From Panaeolus papilionaceus (Eukaryota > Basidiomycota > Agaricomycetes > Agaricales): DNA of 64,000 bases. The notes beneath the pieces are model-generated. The model was not told where the DNA came from. It saw only the letters and a program-made list of their open reading frames with translations, and ran no database searches. This document shows positions 34,184 through 47,309 of the stretch, one piece after another (position 1 is the stretch's first letter; every line of letters starts with the position of its first letter). Location of the stretch: NCBI GenBank assembly GCA_015501605.1, contig JADNRZ010000004.1:1798001-1862000 (forward strand). Direction: 5' to 3'. Made by a program: the position numbers and the translations under genes.

Positions 34184-35190
34184 GTCGCTACCGCGGCAAA
34201 CTCGATTGTAAGAGATTTCTACTCCACGTATACTCTTCTCATAATTGGGTCTGTAGCTGTAAGTGCTGAAGAGACGTACCTGGTACTTGTATACTAAGAC
34301 TGGCTTTTCACACCCAGTGGATTGTCTGCAAGTAAGTCTGAAGCAGAGGCGGCCCCTTACCGAACGCGATCCAGAAGCTCACAATGTATAGCGAAATTCT
34401 CAACGAAGATGGTTCGCTGAGGTCCAGTATTTTCAAGAATGTGCTTGGAGAGTCTTTTGTTACCATTGCTTTCACTGCGGCTCGTGCAGCAGACCCTACT
34501 ATTTCACGGTACGTATTTTGTCCTTGCTCTACTCGTCGTTCATCTTAACTCTCATTTTCAGGCTCTATATAAACGATTATAACATGGACTCTAACAATGC
34601 CAAGGTGCAGGGTATGCTTGCACTCGTTTCTCGCATCAATGCCAGTCAGAAGTACATCAATGGCATCGGAACTCAAATGCATCTAAATGTAGGTGTTGCA
34701 AGAATTGCTAACGAAGCGCTTAAATGACTTGACCCCTTACCCAGCCTGGAGGCTCTAGTGGTGCAGGCAGTGCCCTCAGTGCTCTTGCGAGCACCGGTTT
34801 AGAAGTTGCCATCACGGAACTAGATATTTCCGGTTCCTCCGCTAACGATTACCTTACTGTCTTGCATGCTTGCCTTGATACCCCATCATGTGTCTCCATC
34901 ACATCATGGTGTGTGAGCGACATTGTAGGTTTCCCTTCGCTCCAATGTAGTTATTTGTCCACTAAAATTGTGTCATGTAGAACTCGTGGCGTTCCGACTC
35001 TCGCCCGTGTTTGTTTGACAGCAATTACCAGCCAAAGCCCGCTTATACTGCGATCATAAGCGCTTTGAGTGCTCTGCCGGCCAAGACCACTACCAGCGCT
35101 AACCCGACATCTACTTCAACAACCTCTGCGTCACTTATTATTGCCGCCACGACCCCGGGGCGTGCAATTGCCAACCCTCCTACTTTGTAA
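34184..35190 (+). pseudogene. GH10 xylanase copy C, 3' part
   Basis: Resumes at GTCGCTACCGCGGC (RYRGKL) exactly where the 5' part stopped. It contains the CT microexon, an intact CCCAG|TGGATTGTCTGC (WIVC) junction, [51 protein letters not shown] and the Ser/Thr-rich tail. No lesion is seen in this half. The last ~345 bp are identical to copy A. It is separated from its 5' part by the 11.6-kb element. The left duplication copy is the end of the 5' fragment. Confidence 0.9.
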
Positions 35191-35928
35191 TGATTAGCAT
35201 CCGAAGTTGCACTTCACCTTTGATCTCGTTTGTGGCTTCATTATCAACGTCAAGCGTCATTGGAATATCGAAGTTCCTTGCTTCTCTGTGCCTTTTTAAC
35301 CAGGAAAAACCTGTTCAGCGTGCTCAGGGGTAATATATAAATGTTCACGCTGCGTGAAGAGTTATGAGCCCCTTATATTTGCTTCTTTGAGTGAGTCCCC
35401 GAATCGGCATCGCTCGATTCCCTGGCGAAGCAGAGGCGCAGTAACTGTACATCAACTCTATGCTGCGCTCAGTACTTTTCTATCTTTGTATTACGTATGG
35501 GTTATTCATTGCAAGATACAGGCTAATAATATTCAATTTAAAATTGCGGCATCAGCTCGTTGATTTAATTTTCCCGCCATCGGCGATCTCGGATCGGTAA
35601 CCAACTGGCGCATGATGCATTCATTGCATTGATATGTAGGCCCGCGACATTTCAAGACCTTGTGGCACAATAACTGCCAGAGTAAATGGCCTCTTATCGA
35701 CGAACGATGTTACCTGAAGCCCCAATGTGATGTTCAATTTCAACCCCTATCTCCCATTCTAACTTCTTGCGCAGTTTCGCCGTATGAGAACACTCGAGGT
35801 TCACGTTTTTTCGGAGCGCACGGGTACTCTTCGTCTAACCCATAAGCCCCGTTTACTGTCAACCAGAAGTCTTTTAAGCACCCGGGCTGGTTATTCCCCT
35901 TATCCCTAAGCTTCGTGCCTCCACAGTC
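35191..35928. other. GH10 spacer (C-D)
   Basis: Homologous to the spacer at 17706-18922. Carries the copy D promoter. No gene is supported. Confidence 0.55.
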
Positions 35929-37863
35929 ATGGTTAAACTCAGAGACACTCTTATCCCCTTGATGGCACTTGCCTCTCACTGGTGTGGGGCCCATGCTATC
36001 TGGCCACAATGTTCGTCCTGGTTTTTAATCAGTGAACTTGAAGTGAAGTCTTGCTAACTTATCTTCCAGCGGCCCCGACTACTGCAGATAATATGTCCGT
36101 CAGCGCTTCCTTTGGAGAGATTGACCGTCTTTTCAAGAGACAGGCAAAGAGGTTCTGGGTAATATGATGAATATCACTTCGCTGGTCCTTAGACCATATC
36201 TGATACCTTTCTCAGGGTAACTCTGCAGATTATAACACGCTTAACATTGCTGGTACGACATTCAACCATACACCAACCACAGGCTTTGACACAAGATTTA
36301 ATTAGTGAATGCTGCTATTCTAAAGTCGGAATTCGGCCAAGTAACCCCTGTGAGTGCAGCAAGCCTCTCCCTTACGTAAAATTATCGGGGAGACTTATGC
36401 AGCATTCAGGCAAACTCCATGAAGGTAAGGAAGTCAGGCCTTCCCACCAAAGTCGACCCAATTAGCGATAGTTTAATGACCACATTTTTAATTCCAGTGG
36501 GATGGTACTGAGCGTAAGTAGTATCATTACGTGATTACAATTTTTGGAATGTGACCCACATTCACAGCCTCTCGAGGAAATTTCTACTTTGGAGGGGCCG
36601 ATTACCTGGTAAACTGGGCTGCTTCCAACGGAAAGCTCGTGCGCGGGTCTTACCTCGGTAGGTGCTTGTAACTGAATATTGTTGGTATAATGCACATGCT
36701 CAAATTCCGTCTAAGTCTGGCACTCGCAACTTCCCAGATGGGTTTCGAATATCAATGATACGACCACCCTGGTTTGTGATTCCAAGTCTGGATGAAGTCA
36801 AATAGTAGCTGACGGGCTCTAATTTAGACCAGCGTGATCCAAGATCACATCTCTCAGGTGGCGGGTCGCTACCGTGGTAAACTTGATGGTAAGAAATACT
36901 GGCCGTATCTACAATTTCTCTCCAACTGATCATTTGATGTATAGCCGTAAGTGCTTGAATCCCGCTCGACTTATTGACACTCAAACCATCGTCCGCATTC
37001 CAGTGGATTGTTTGCAAGTATGTGCAAATGAATCATTTTGGAAGACATCCCAAAGCTCATGTTACATAGTGAAGTCCTCAAAGAAGATGGCTCCGGGCTG
37101 AGGTCTAGCGTCTTCAGCAACGTACTTGGGGAGTCGTTCATCACGATCGCCTTCTCTGCGGCTCGTGCAGCAGATCCCACTGCAAGGCACGTGTCTGTTC
37201 ACTGATCCATCTGACTTCGACTTACGGTTTGTCGTCATCTATTGTTTAGGCTCTACATCAACGATTATAACCTCGATTCCAATAACACAAAGACGCGAGG
37301 TATGGTCAAGCTTGTAAATCGAATCAACGCCAGTCAGAGATACATCGATGGTATTGGAACTCAAATGCATCTTGGTGTTAGTATTCGAATTTTGAGTTCA
37401 CATAATCGTTGATTCATTTGTCTTTCTAGGCTGGAGGCGCGAGCGGCGCCAGTAGCGCCTTCAGTGTTCTTGCAAGCACAGGTCTTGAACTCGCCATTAC
37501 GGAGCTGGACATAGAAAATTCCGCTCATCAAGTCGACGACTATCTCACGGTCTTGTATGCTTGCCTCGATACCCCATCCTGTGTTTCTATCACCTCGTCG
37601 GATGTTAGCGATATCGTAGGTGTCTCATGTTCCGGATTTGCCTTCTCGACTAATATATCTTTTACACGTAGGCCTCGTGGCGCTCGGCTGTTACCCCATG
37701 CTTGTTTAGCGTCAATTACCAACCCAAGCCTGCTTACAGTGCGCTAGTAAGCGCTTTGAACGCATTGCCCGCCAAGACCACTGATGGCGCTAAACCAACG
37801 CCTACTGCGAAAGCCAATTTTTCAACCCTCCCCGAAATTACCACTCCTCCCAGTTTGCATTAG
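35929..37863 (+). CDS. Endo-beta-1,4-xylanase, GH10, copy D
   Basis: Near-twin of copy B with the same exon plan, including the CC microexon and the ANSMK and WDGTE microexons. Starts [20 protein letters not shown] (signal peptide). It keeps [27 protein letters not shown] (acid/base Glu), [21 protein letters not shown] and a nucleophile ITELDI. One weak point: the donor after DPTAR reads GCACGT instead of the GTGCGT of copy B, so this intron needs a GC-AG splice. If it fails, the frame is lost before the nucleophile. About 530 bp in the middle are identical to copy B, introns included. Probably a functional secreted xylanase. Confidence 0.82.
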
Positions 37864-38501
37864 TACTCAACACATTTTACTCTCGGGACATTGCTGAGCT
37901 GTCCTGCCAACATGAGCGCCCTTACTTCCCTTATTTTTGTTTTGTTTTGTTTTGTTGATATCTTTTGTACATGTTGATAACATTAGTTTATTGAGATTTG
38001 CATGCCCCAGAGGCACCTTGTTTGATTCCATGAAGCTTTCGAAGGTGTTTGCATCTCAAGATCGTAAGACAAAGCTAAGTGCCACCAAACCGGGGATGCC
38101 AGAATGGTACGTTGATTATCGGGCATTCGAAAAGGTTTCCCAATATTTGATGCCAGTAAGCAGCCAGTAAGGTTGCCATGAATCGATTCGAAATGGTGCG
38201 CGTTGCTTTCGAATGAATCTGAAATGACACTATGTAATGTTTAAATTTGTTGACGGCTGATTTAGATCAATTTTGTGAAAGTCGAGGTGAAGAAAGATTC
38301 CACAGGAGGGTGGAAATCCCGAGTATGCAAAAATATATTGATATATAGATACAAAAAAGAAATGGGGCTACAGGCAGCAGTAGATTATGATTTTAAGTGT
38401 TTCGTATGGGCTAAGAATTAATCCTCAGGTCTCAACGATGCAAGCTTAACATCGAAGCAAACGTGACACGAACAACCCTGGCTCTAAATTCCGTCGACGT
38501 C
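37864..38501. other. Spacer between GH10 copy D and the oxidase gene
   Basis: Two convergent 3' ends. Homologous to 20862-21467. No gene is supported. Confidence 0.55.
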
Positions 38502-40985
38502 CTACGATTTGATGTAGCAAGAATACTTGGGGAGGCTAGCCTTCCAGCCAACTAGAAACATAAAGAGTAACGGTTAGCCAAGGTGGCCGCACAGGCAGAC
38601 ATGTATTGGTGCTTACCACAATGCCAACAGTCCAAAATGTGGTCTGGGTCATATTTCTTCTTGATGGCGAGGAGCTTGTCATAGTTAGGACCCCAGAAAG
38701 ACCCTATATCGCACGGTTAGTCACATATCGTTGTGGTCATTTGGTTGTCAAGATCGTACACTCATGGTTGGGTTCATGGACATCGGCTTCGTTCTTTACA
38801 ACAACAAAACATCTTCGTCAGGATACAAATAACGCAGGCGCATAATGAAGGATGTTGAAGCTTACATGGTAAGCACCACCGTTGGGTGTAAGATCTCTGA
38901 GCGGTTGAATTGCAGTCGTAGAAGCAGCATACGCGGCCTGTCGATCGGCGAGAGTCGCATTATAGAGATACTTATTCACAGTGACGACGCTATAGAGCGA
39001 TGACCTCCAAAGCGGGTTAATACTGGTGTCCTTGCCATCGGTGCCGTTGAACCCATAGGGAGTCGTGAAGTGGAGTTGAGCAAAGGCAGAGTTTTCGAAT
39101 GCGGTAACAACGGCATCGACAATGGATTGACGACCTTGCACCGTCTCGTGAAGGGATTGCGGGACGAGGCGGGAAGAGATCAAACCGGGGGTCCCGACAG
39201 CCTGGTTGAGTAGCGTTTGAATTTTAGTCATGAGAACTGATGTAAATGCCTCACATTTTGCTTTCCAGAAGAGCCTTGGACGTAGTTGGTAAACCAGTCG
39301 AGGAAGGAAGAAACCTCAGTCACGGTGGAAACACCCCCGAGGCTTGTGGTAAGATCAACGAGTGCTTGCATGGATGCCTGAGCTTCTGCCATGTTGAGTT
39401 TAGGAGTGGTCAGGATCAAATTGCCCAACGGTGACTATGGTTTTGACCGACGTCAGATAGGGGAGCGAATGTCAGGGCTTGAATCTTACCGTAAGATAAC
39501 CGCCCCAGCCTTGAAGTGCGTAGTTTGTCGCGTTCTTGACGAATAGGTCCAAGACAGACCTGAGGTTCGCAGATGATTTGGGCCAGTTAATGTTGGCACT
39601 GAAGGTTGGATGAGAAGCGTGTCTACAATGTGATTGTTGCACACCTACACCCGATAAGATTCGGCAGGGCTTGCCATGGAAGTAGCTTCCATAACAATGG
39701 CGAAAGTTCCACCTCCACCGCCGCGAAGAGCGAAGAAGAGGTCGCTATTCTGGCAGGCATTAACAGTGCGAGCCTTACCGTCTGTCGTGACGACCTTGTA
39801 TTGAAGCTACCACAGACGTGTTCAAATGAGGGAAGGCGATGAAGAGGATTCGGCTTACGATCCGGTCAGCACCCATTCCATGGACATTACTCAGGGAGGA
39901 GTGACCTCCGCCTTGACCCCAGCCACCAGCAATACCGACGGACTGATCAGATCCTCCAACAATAGTGACGTTGTGGTCGTGGCCAAATTGGAACAGCTCG
40001 GCGAATTGTTGCCCAGCCTATAATTTTTGTTTACGGTTAGTTGCGAATGAATTTTGATCAAGAATCCATATCGCATACCCCATAGGTGACGGCTACTTGG
40101 GGTATATTGTTATGCGGACAACCTTCGGGAACAAAAGCAGGATTCAGAGTCATCTGGAACCAAGAGTGAAATGAGATAAATAAAAGAAGCCTGAATGGAG
40201 GGGAGACATACGCCTTTGAGATGGTGCATCTAAGTCCTCATTTAGTTCACGGACAAGAGGTAACGAATAGAAATGCGTTTGCTTACCCATAGAGCTAGGG
40301 AACCAGGGGCAGAGCTCCTTCCTTGAAAATCGTGCTGAGAGGTTTTGGGTTTAGCACCCTAGATAACATTCCTAAACGCGATGACTTACTCCCGTGTTCT
40401 TGATGGAGAGAGGGACATTATGTGCTTTGACGAACTTCAAAGCAGCAATGACATCATTCCGGTTCTTAACGTCGATCTATGGGTTGTGTCGAGCTCAATA
40501 ACCGCTGTTGATACTTATGGATCATGCGGATACATACATAGTAGTTGGGAACACTGCCCTGTTTGCAGTCAGCTGGGGGAACAAAAGCTTTTGGGTTGGT
40601 GGGGTTGGTGAAGTCGAGCTCGCAAGATTCCCCTGTAGACATGCAGGTCTCCCAATTTGTCGGGGCATAACCTCCAAATATGTCGCTGCGATTCACTATT
40701 TGATAAGAGGTAAGTAAGGCTGCCGCGGTCAGCGATAAAATACGTACAGTGGCTATTGAAAAAATTCTGTTGGACGTAGGTGCATGCAGTCTGGTCAACC
40801 TGCTTGGACTTTCCCTCGTAAGATGAGAAGCATGGTTCCGCGAAGGGTTTTCCTGGAAAAAGACGACCACCAACGGTCTGGTTGAGCTGGTTCCAGTCAT
40901 TAGCATTGGGGGACCCAGGCTTGGCTCCTAGGGCAGTCGGAAAACTACTGGCAAGTGCGAGACCAACAGCTACCCGAGTTAACAT
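38502..40985 (-). CDS. Secreted FAD-linked oxidase (berberine-bridge/PCMH type)
   Basis: Multi-exon gene starting MLTRVAVGLALASSFPTALG (signal peptide). The FAD domain includes NRNDVIAALKFVKAHNVPLS, IKNTGHDFQGRSSAPGS with the His that usually carries covalent FAD, VGIAGGWGQGGGHSSLSNVH and a FFALRGGGGGTFAIVMEAT segment. The substrate domain follows. The C-terminal BBE motif GSFWGPNYDKLLAIKKKYDP ends in DCWHCG, with a last exon WKASLPKYSCYIKS. The family oxidises alcohols, sugars or cyclised products with O2, giving H2O2; I cannot name the substrate. Most introns were followed by eye but not totalled. Convergent with GH10 copy D. A 3' fragment was left at 21468-21725 by the tandem duplication. 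Confidence 0.88.
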
Positions 40986-42686
40986 TGCAGGGAGAGGTCG
41001 GTAATAAACTCATCAGCATAGCCTCCTACTTATACCAAAAGCATATTCCGAATTGGCGTCCCGACGTCCATCCCGACGGAATAACCAGCATTGTAATGCA
41101 TATAACGTTAGTGTATCTGAGATATAGCCAAGTGCACATGGTTTCGACAGGGATACAGCAATCACAGAACTCAATGCTCTACCCATGACACGGTGGTGAA
41201 CTATCTTCTTGATGCGATAAAGCAAAGCTGTCTGCAAATTGTACTCGGGGTCAGAGAAGTCCAGCACACCAGCCGTAATTAAAAATAGAACACTAAGACT
41301 AACAGCTTTCAGCGTCAACCCGCACACAAGAGGGAATAGAGGAAACATACAATCCAAGGACTAATTTTAGATGAACAGGTCCTGGGTAGACAGTGTCAGC
41401 CCTGTCAACCATAGACGAAGTTAGATGTCAATCAATTATCGATGCCCGAACACTCCTCGCAACCTATTGAACTTGATAGGTTTGACCCATCCAATCATCT
41501 AGACATGAAACAAGATATAGGCTATAAGTATGTGGGGGTGGTCTCTGGTGGTAGAGGATTCAAGACGAAGGACATTTGGGATTTGGGGAACTGTTGTGAG
41601 CTAAATCAAACTCCGACACAACTTGTGAGGGGGCGCACAGCCACATCTGGGGGAGACTTCGCCAGGTCCCCGCACTAATTTAGGTTAGCGCGCAAGTTCA
41701 AGATACCTGTAATACATATAATAATAGTTAAACGTATTAGAAATCTTCACTACAACCGAAGTCTATTAGTACGCCGAAGTATCCTCAAAATATCCAATAA
41801 AAATTCAATACTCCAAAAAGAGTAGCTCGAGGTCATCCACCCTCGTAATCGCTAAATCAATCGAGCGTTTGGTCTCACGACGTTGACAATGACTTGTCTG
41901 AATATAGCTCGAGCCTCGAGTTACAACACCTAATATACAATAATATACACAATACACAGAATTTGAAGAAATATTATATGTACACATGCGGTCCAGATGT
42001 TCTGTTTTCGACTTCGGTTTAGTTAGGATTGCCTTGAAGGTTTTCTGGGCAGATGCTTGTAAAGGTGAACCGTGTTGTACTTCTGTTAACTGCATGAATA
42101 GGTGATTGTTTCAAGACCTGTCTCGTACTCTGATGAGCTGCTGATTGTTGCATTACTCAGCTTTGCCGGGTTGTCTTGAACAGAACCTGGAATGGGGGGA
42201 TGGGTGCTTTGCTCGTGCAGCCGATACCTCTCGTTAAGCATCATCCAAGCATCATGATTCTCATTGTAACTTGTAGAGAAAGCGAACTGGGTGGCAGCCA
42301 AGAAAAAACTGAACATCCATGTATATTGCCGATGCCGATGACTGCAGAACCCACCATGTTGGCGTGTTCATTGTTCACCAGCGCCCATACATAACAACTC
42401 CGTGCACTCCACAGCCTCAACATGGCGGGGACGGCTGTTCGATGGTACTCAGTATTTATTGATAGATAGTTCACCCAGAGAATTTAGATAGGTATTTGAT
42501 CTGATGACTTCACTTGCAATCAGCAGACCCACTGGTGCAGATCGGAGCAAGATGTGCAAAAATCTATCATTCCTTTGCACCGTAATACTTAGTGCTGGGA
42601 GGTTGAAACTAATTTTCGTTGTTTAATATTGACGTTATCGTTTAAGTTATCAAGTTTGGAGAGGCTCACCTTGGCCATCAACGTCC
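40986..42686. other. Intergenic region with no supported gene
   Basis: AT-rich. Minus-strand frames at 41013-41357 (one hydrophobic helix) and at 42086-42474 look weakly protein-like, but I cannot join them into a gene. They may be remnants. Confidence 0.45.
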
Positions 42687-45600
42687 TCATGAGGCAACGC
42701 CTCCTACAATCGTGTCGCCGGCGCAGAATGTGGGAATGTCATTGGAAACTTCAATAGCAAGCCCAATGTCCTTATCTCCACCAGGCCCAGTCTTCTCTAC
42801 GATCTACAGTGATTATCAAATTATTGATTAACCTCCAAAAGGTAGTTGAAGTGCCAACATACCTCATATGAGTTGTGGTTGATCTCTATAGAGGTTCTGA
42901 AAGGAGAGAAAGCGATGAACATTTGGCGCGTTCCAAGACCCTAGATAGGAGGTGGGCCCGGGACTCACATAAACCCCATCCATTCCAACGTCGGTGGTTT
43001 TTCTGGAACCTGCGACTTGATAAGCCACAACGGTGTCCGTAATACCACTTTGCCCTCCAGAAGCTTAACGCCGATTACCAAGGGTCGGTATTTGAGCCAA
43101 CCGAGAACTCTCAGATGGCATGAGTGCCTAGTCGAAGTAGGTTGCTCGACATCTGGTCTTTTAGTAGAAACCAGGCGGGAAGTGCTGAAGTCGACTTCAG
43201 GGAAACAGTGAAGGTCACTATTGATGGTGTAGTCTTGGCCAAATATAAGGGGTTCGTGCACGGCTGAAAGGTCGACCATCATTCCAATGCCAGTTTGGAT
43301 ACCTGGGGTGTAAAAATCCACAGCCTAAAATAAAAATATAGCGAGATAAATAATCCAGGCATAGTTGAAATACCTTATAGGAAGACCGATTTATCTGAAG
43401 GTCCATACTGAGAAGTGGTAAGAACAGTCAGTGCAAGAAGTGCATGTAGATTGAATGGCGTACATTCTACCTAATGTTCGCTGCAATGAGTGTGGTCCTC
43501 TGGGTGTTGTTATAGTCATGCCTACGTGCAACGCCCCGGAGAGCAGATTTACACCGAGAACAAGAGGGTCCTTCTTGAATATCTGATAAACGCGGACACA
43601 GCATATAGGTGGTGGTGACCGAGTTTGGCTCAGGCTTGTTGAAGTCGATGGCGTATTACCGGGGGCAGTATTGGAGGAGTCCAAGCAGTACAGCAGATCG
43701 TTAGGCGATATATCAGTGTCCAATGTTGGCACGATAGACTCTACAGGAGGGCGCAAGCGTACTCCAATACCTTCTGTTATGCCAGAAGTATTGCTGTCCA
43801 CGACCTAGATCGAGTTTGAATGAGAAATCAAGTATTTGTATACCAAACGCAGAAACGACAGACGTTGTATGATTGATGCTTAATCTGCAGCGATTCACTA
43901 GAAGGTCAGTTAGCAAAAGGTGCTGCGAAAGATTGGCTAGACTGACACGAATCCTATCACGCAGTAAGGTTGACTGGACGACGCTTGACGTACTACAGCC
44001 ATGCCGCGTTCCAGTCTACCCTTATGGATGAAAACGCCCAGAGTCAAAGGGAACTTTTTGACGACTTTGAAAACTTCAACGCGGCACCTAAATGGTGGCA
44101 TTGATGAATCCCTAGGAGGACGATCAACGGTACTGATCTTGGATACTGAGCTATCCAACTTGGTAGGGTGGAGGAGTAACGAGGTTTGCTCTGCGGGAAA
44201 ACGGCAATGTAAAATTGCTCCCAAAGGAACATTACCATCCTCGAGTTGGCCAGCTTGTTGATTCAGATGAACTCGCACTCCTATGCCATCGACGACATCA
44301 GGTGTACTTCGATCAATAACCTGCGGGTATTTGGTCTGAGTTGCAATCGCTGTGAGGTTGATGCTCGAGCGAAAAACATGCCTTATAGGTGTTTTGATGT
44401 ATCTGAAGCGATGCACTGTAGAGCCCGAGTCAAAAATCAGGTAAACAAAGTAGGATTGATGAATACGCACATAATCCCGCCAACGCCATACGTAGAGTGT
44501 AAATGCAACGGCGACGCAAGGTTAAATTCCATGCCCTCTCTTAAGACTCCGTCTATGAGGTGGACGCCGAGAACCAAGGGGCTCTTCCTGAAAATGGCAC
44601 AGACTTTTACTGAACAAGGTGGAGGGTGATGACGGTAAATTTCACCGCCAACAGACCTAGATGGATCTGCCGATTGTCGCTTCAACGAAGAGCTTGAACC
44701 TGCTGGTTTCGGTGGTGGGTATGCAATAGGCACTTCGACGGGAATTTCATCAGAAGTTATTGGAATGGAATTGTTCTCCTGTAGAAAATAAATAAAACTC
44801 GTTGGTTAACTTTACCTGAAAAAACCACAACTAGAGTTGGCAAACTAACGTGTTTTGACTCTCTTCTGCCATGACGTTTACCTGACCTTTGGTATTGTGA
44901 CCCGGAAGCAGTTTCAGCGTTCCGTAACGGGACTACGACTTGCACATCCTCCGATACTATGGGTATAGAGTCGCTACTCTAGAGCTACCTTAAAAAACAA
45001 TGCAAATACAAAGGACAACCGTGCTCACCTGTTTGGAGCTTCCTTTTCTACTGTGGTGCTTGTTGAAAATTCCTTCCCGATCATATGTTCCGTCGTCCTG
45101 CTGCCGTGTCAAGGACGGTTCTTCCACAAAACATTCAAATTCATCTCCAGGAAAGAAATCCTTCATATAAACCGGTGCACGTCTCCCTGGTAGGGCCTTA
45201 AGCCGAACATTTACCCCAGTTGAAAGATTTACGGAGGATTTGTCGATTTCCTTATCAATTCAGGTAAAGACATAAGAACAAGTGAATGAAGGTGGATAAT
45301 GACTCTTACCAAATAAGAACAACCATTCATTTCCAGCCTTTCGCTTTAGCAATATTTAAACCCGCTCCTTGACAACAAGGTAGTGCATACTTACACTGTG
45401 CCAATCTTCTTGCTTCCAGAGTCCTTGATAACTGCGATGACAGCTCCGACAGAAGCCACGCCTTCCACAACTACCGTATTCAGGATTGGTGGTTCTTCTC
45501 GACTGATGATGCACATCATCTGGAGGCGGCATCGTCCAAAACGCTGATCTTTACTTGATTTTCTCTCGGAGGAGCCTATCAATAATGGCTGAGAATGAGA

Positions 45601-46430
45601 AGCGGAAGACTTGATCGATTCCATGGACCGATGAGTGTGTTCTATAGACCGATTAGTAGGCGTTTATCCCGTTCCTGGAACAGATTTCTTACGAGCAAGA
45701 TCGCCTGGGAGAGCTGTGTGACTCGTTGATACGACATCAGGAGAGAAAATGTTTTCTATTGCGATATAAGCAGCGGAAAGACCTTGATCCACTCATTCCT
45801 ACCGAGAGACGGGATTCCTGTCTGGTGAATGTTGATAAGCTTCCATATATGCACATTAAAACGGACCACATACAATCAGAGATGTTCCGCTAGTAGATTG
45901 ACCTGCGGATACCATACGATGTTATTGACCAGGTGCAAACACATTGAATTATCACCGCTGACCTTGAAGGTATAGATTCTGCACATGTAAAACCACCTTA
46001 TTTCGCGTTGTCGAATGTGTCTTGGTCCTGTGTTTGGTAATGGTGCTACTGTGATCTTGGTTGTCTTCTGTTTTATGCACAACGGTGGGGCTATAAACTT
46101 GCTTCGACGATATCGTCGAGCGTTCCATATTCCCAACACCAGCGATATTGGAGGTGTGGGATGCTTCAGCGGATGGGTCTACAACACCACCTTGATAGAG
46201 CCCTGAAACAAGAGCCGTCGGGGGATCGTGATGACTGCGAGCAGCATAAGTCCTACCGACGAGGAGAGTCAAGATTAAACCCAGAGAACAGGCAAGATTG
46301 CCACTTACCCTACATGTGATGGCACCATTTCTGACTGAGTCCTCCTCACCATCCCTCGTTGTTGTACTTCAGATTGTCTTGCAAGCTGCTCGACATCTTG
46401 TGCTGTATGTCGTCTACTGTTCCTGGGCAT
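42687..46430 (-). CDS. Tandem array of eIF5B domain-IV-like beta-barrel repeats
   Basis: The start (MPRNSRRHTAQDVEQLARQS) is at 46430 and the last codons GDTIVGGVAS end at 42687. Between them I see five copies of one module. Its first half reads CRLQMMCIISREEPPILNTV, CSVKVCAIFRKSPLVLGVHL, CRVEVFKVVKKFPLTLGVFI, CCVRVYQIFKKDPLVLGVNL and LRVLGWLKYRPLVIGVKLLE. Its second half reads, for example, SIEINHNSYE, SINHTTSV, STGVNVRLKAL, DGIGVRVHL and EGIGVRLRPP. This is the signature of the EF-Tu domain-2-like barrel (domain IV) of translation factor eIF5B. No GTPase domain is visible. The first exons are low complexity. Most introns fall inside modules. Exact exon joins were not totalled. Function unknown; binding an eIF1A-like or ribosomal partner would be inference. 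Confidence 0.68.
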
Positions 46431-47309
46431 TGTTCAAGATCAGGTAAACAAGTTAGAAGCTCCTATGATCAACGCCTATCATCTTCAACCTCGTTGCATC
46501 CCTCGTGCTTCCGGTCATAGATAAAAGCCCAAGGCGTATGATGGGAAAAACTGAATGACCTTCCACATTTGCTCGAACTGTCATGTCAACTCATGGTGAG
46601 TCTTGCCCAAGTTCGTCGGTATTGCACCACAGATGCCGCGTTTGTCACGGAGCTGATAGAAGCATTTTGGAAGCGCCCAAATGAATAAAGATGCCTGCGA
46701 GGGTGTTCGTCCCGTCCTTCATGTCGATGATGACTGCATGCTGCAATTGACACCAAATTCGAGCAAAATGCAGCGTATCCTAATTTAGATTTTCGGAAAG
46801 TAGTTCCAGTTGATTCAGTCTGAATGAGTTAAAAGGTTTGATTTTTAGTAGAGAAAACTGGGTGCGTCATATCCCAGTGAGTATTCAAACATTCAGAACT
46901 GCGAGTTGGAAGAGTTACAGGACTTGAAGGCGAAAGAAACACCACGAAGGCTCGCCGCAATCCAGATCGTGGGAATTACTCCCCTTTGTTGCACATCGTC
47001 ATATCAAGAAAGCCTCATCAAATCCTCTTCAGCGAGGAAAAAATGAACATGGAGATTGAGTTGAACGTATCCAATCGAGTGCTACAGAGAAAGAAAAATA
47101 TCTACATAATAATAGTGTCAACAGAATTTAACAACTACAACATGTCAATCAAGTCTAATCAAGTTCGGGTTCCAAACTTCCTACGAAAATATAAAGTAAA
47201 GAATAATTATAATGAGAAAATACGAGGATGTCATGGAAGAGGAAGGGAAAGAAAATGCAACAAACCACGAACAAGCAGCACAAAAAAAATAGGATGGTTA
47301 GTTAAACCA
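46431..47309. other. Intergenic region
   Basis: 5' flank of the barrel-repeat gene and 3' flank of the TFIIIC gene. AT-rich around 47090-47300. A plus-strand frame at 46986-47456 overlaps the TFIIIC C terminus and looks spurious. Confidence 0.55.
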
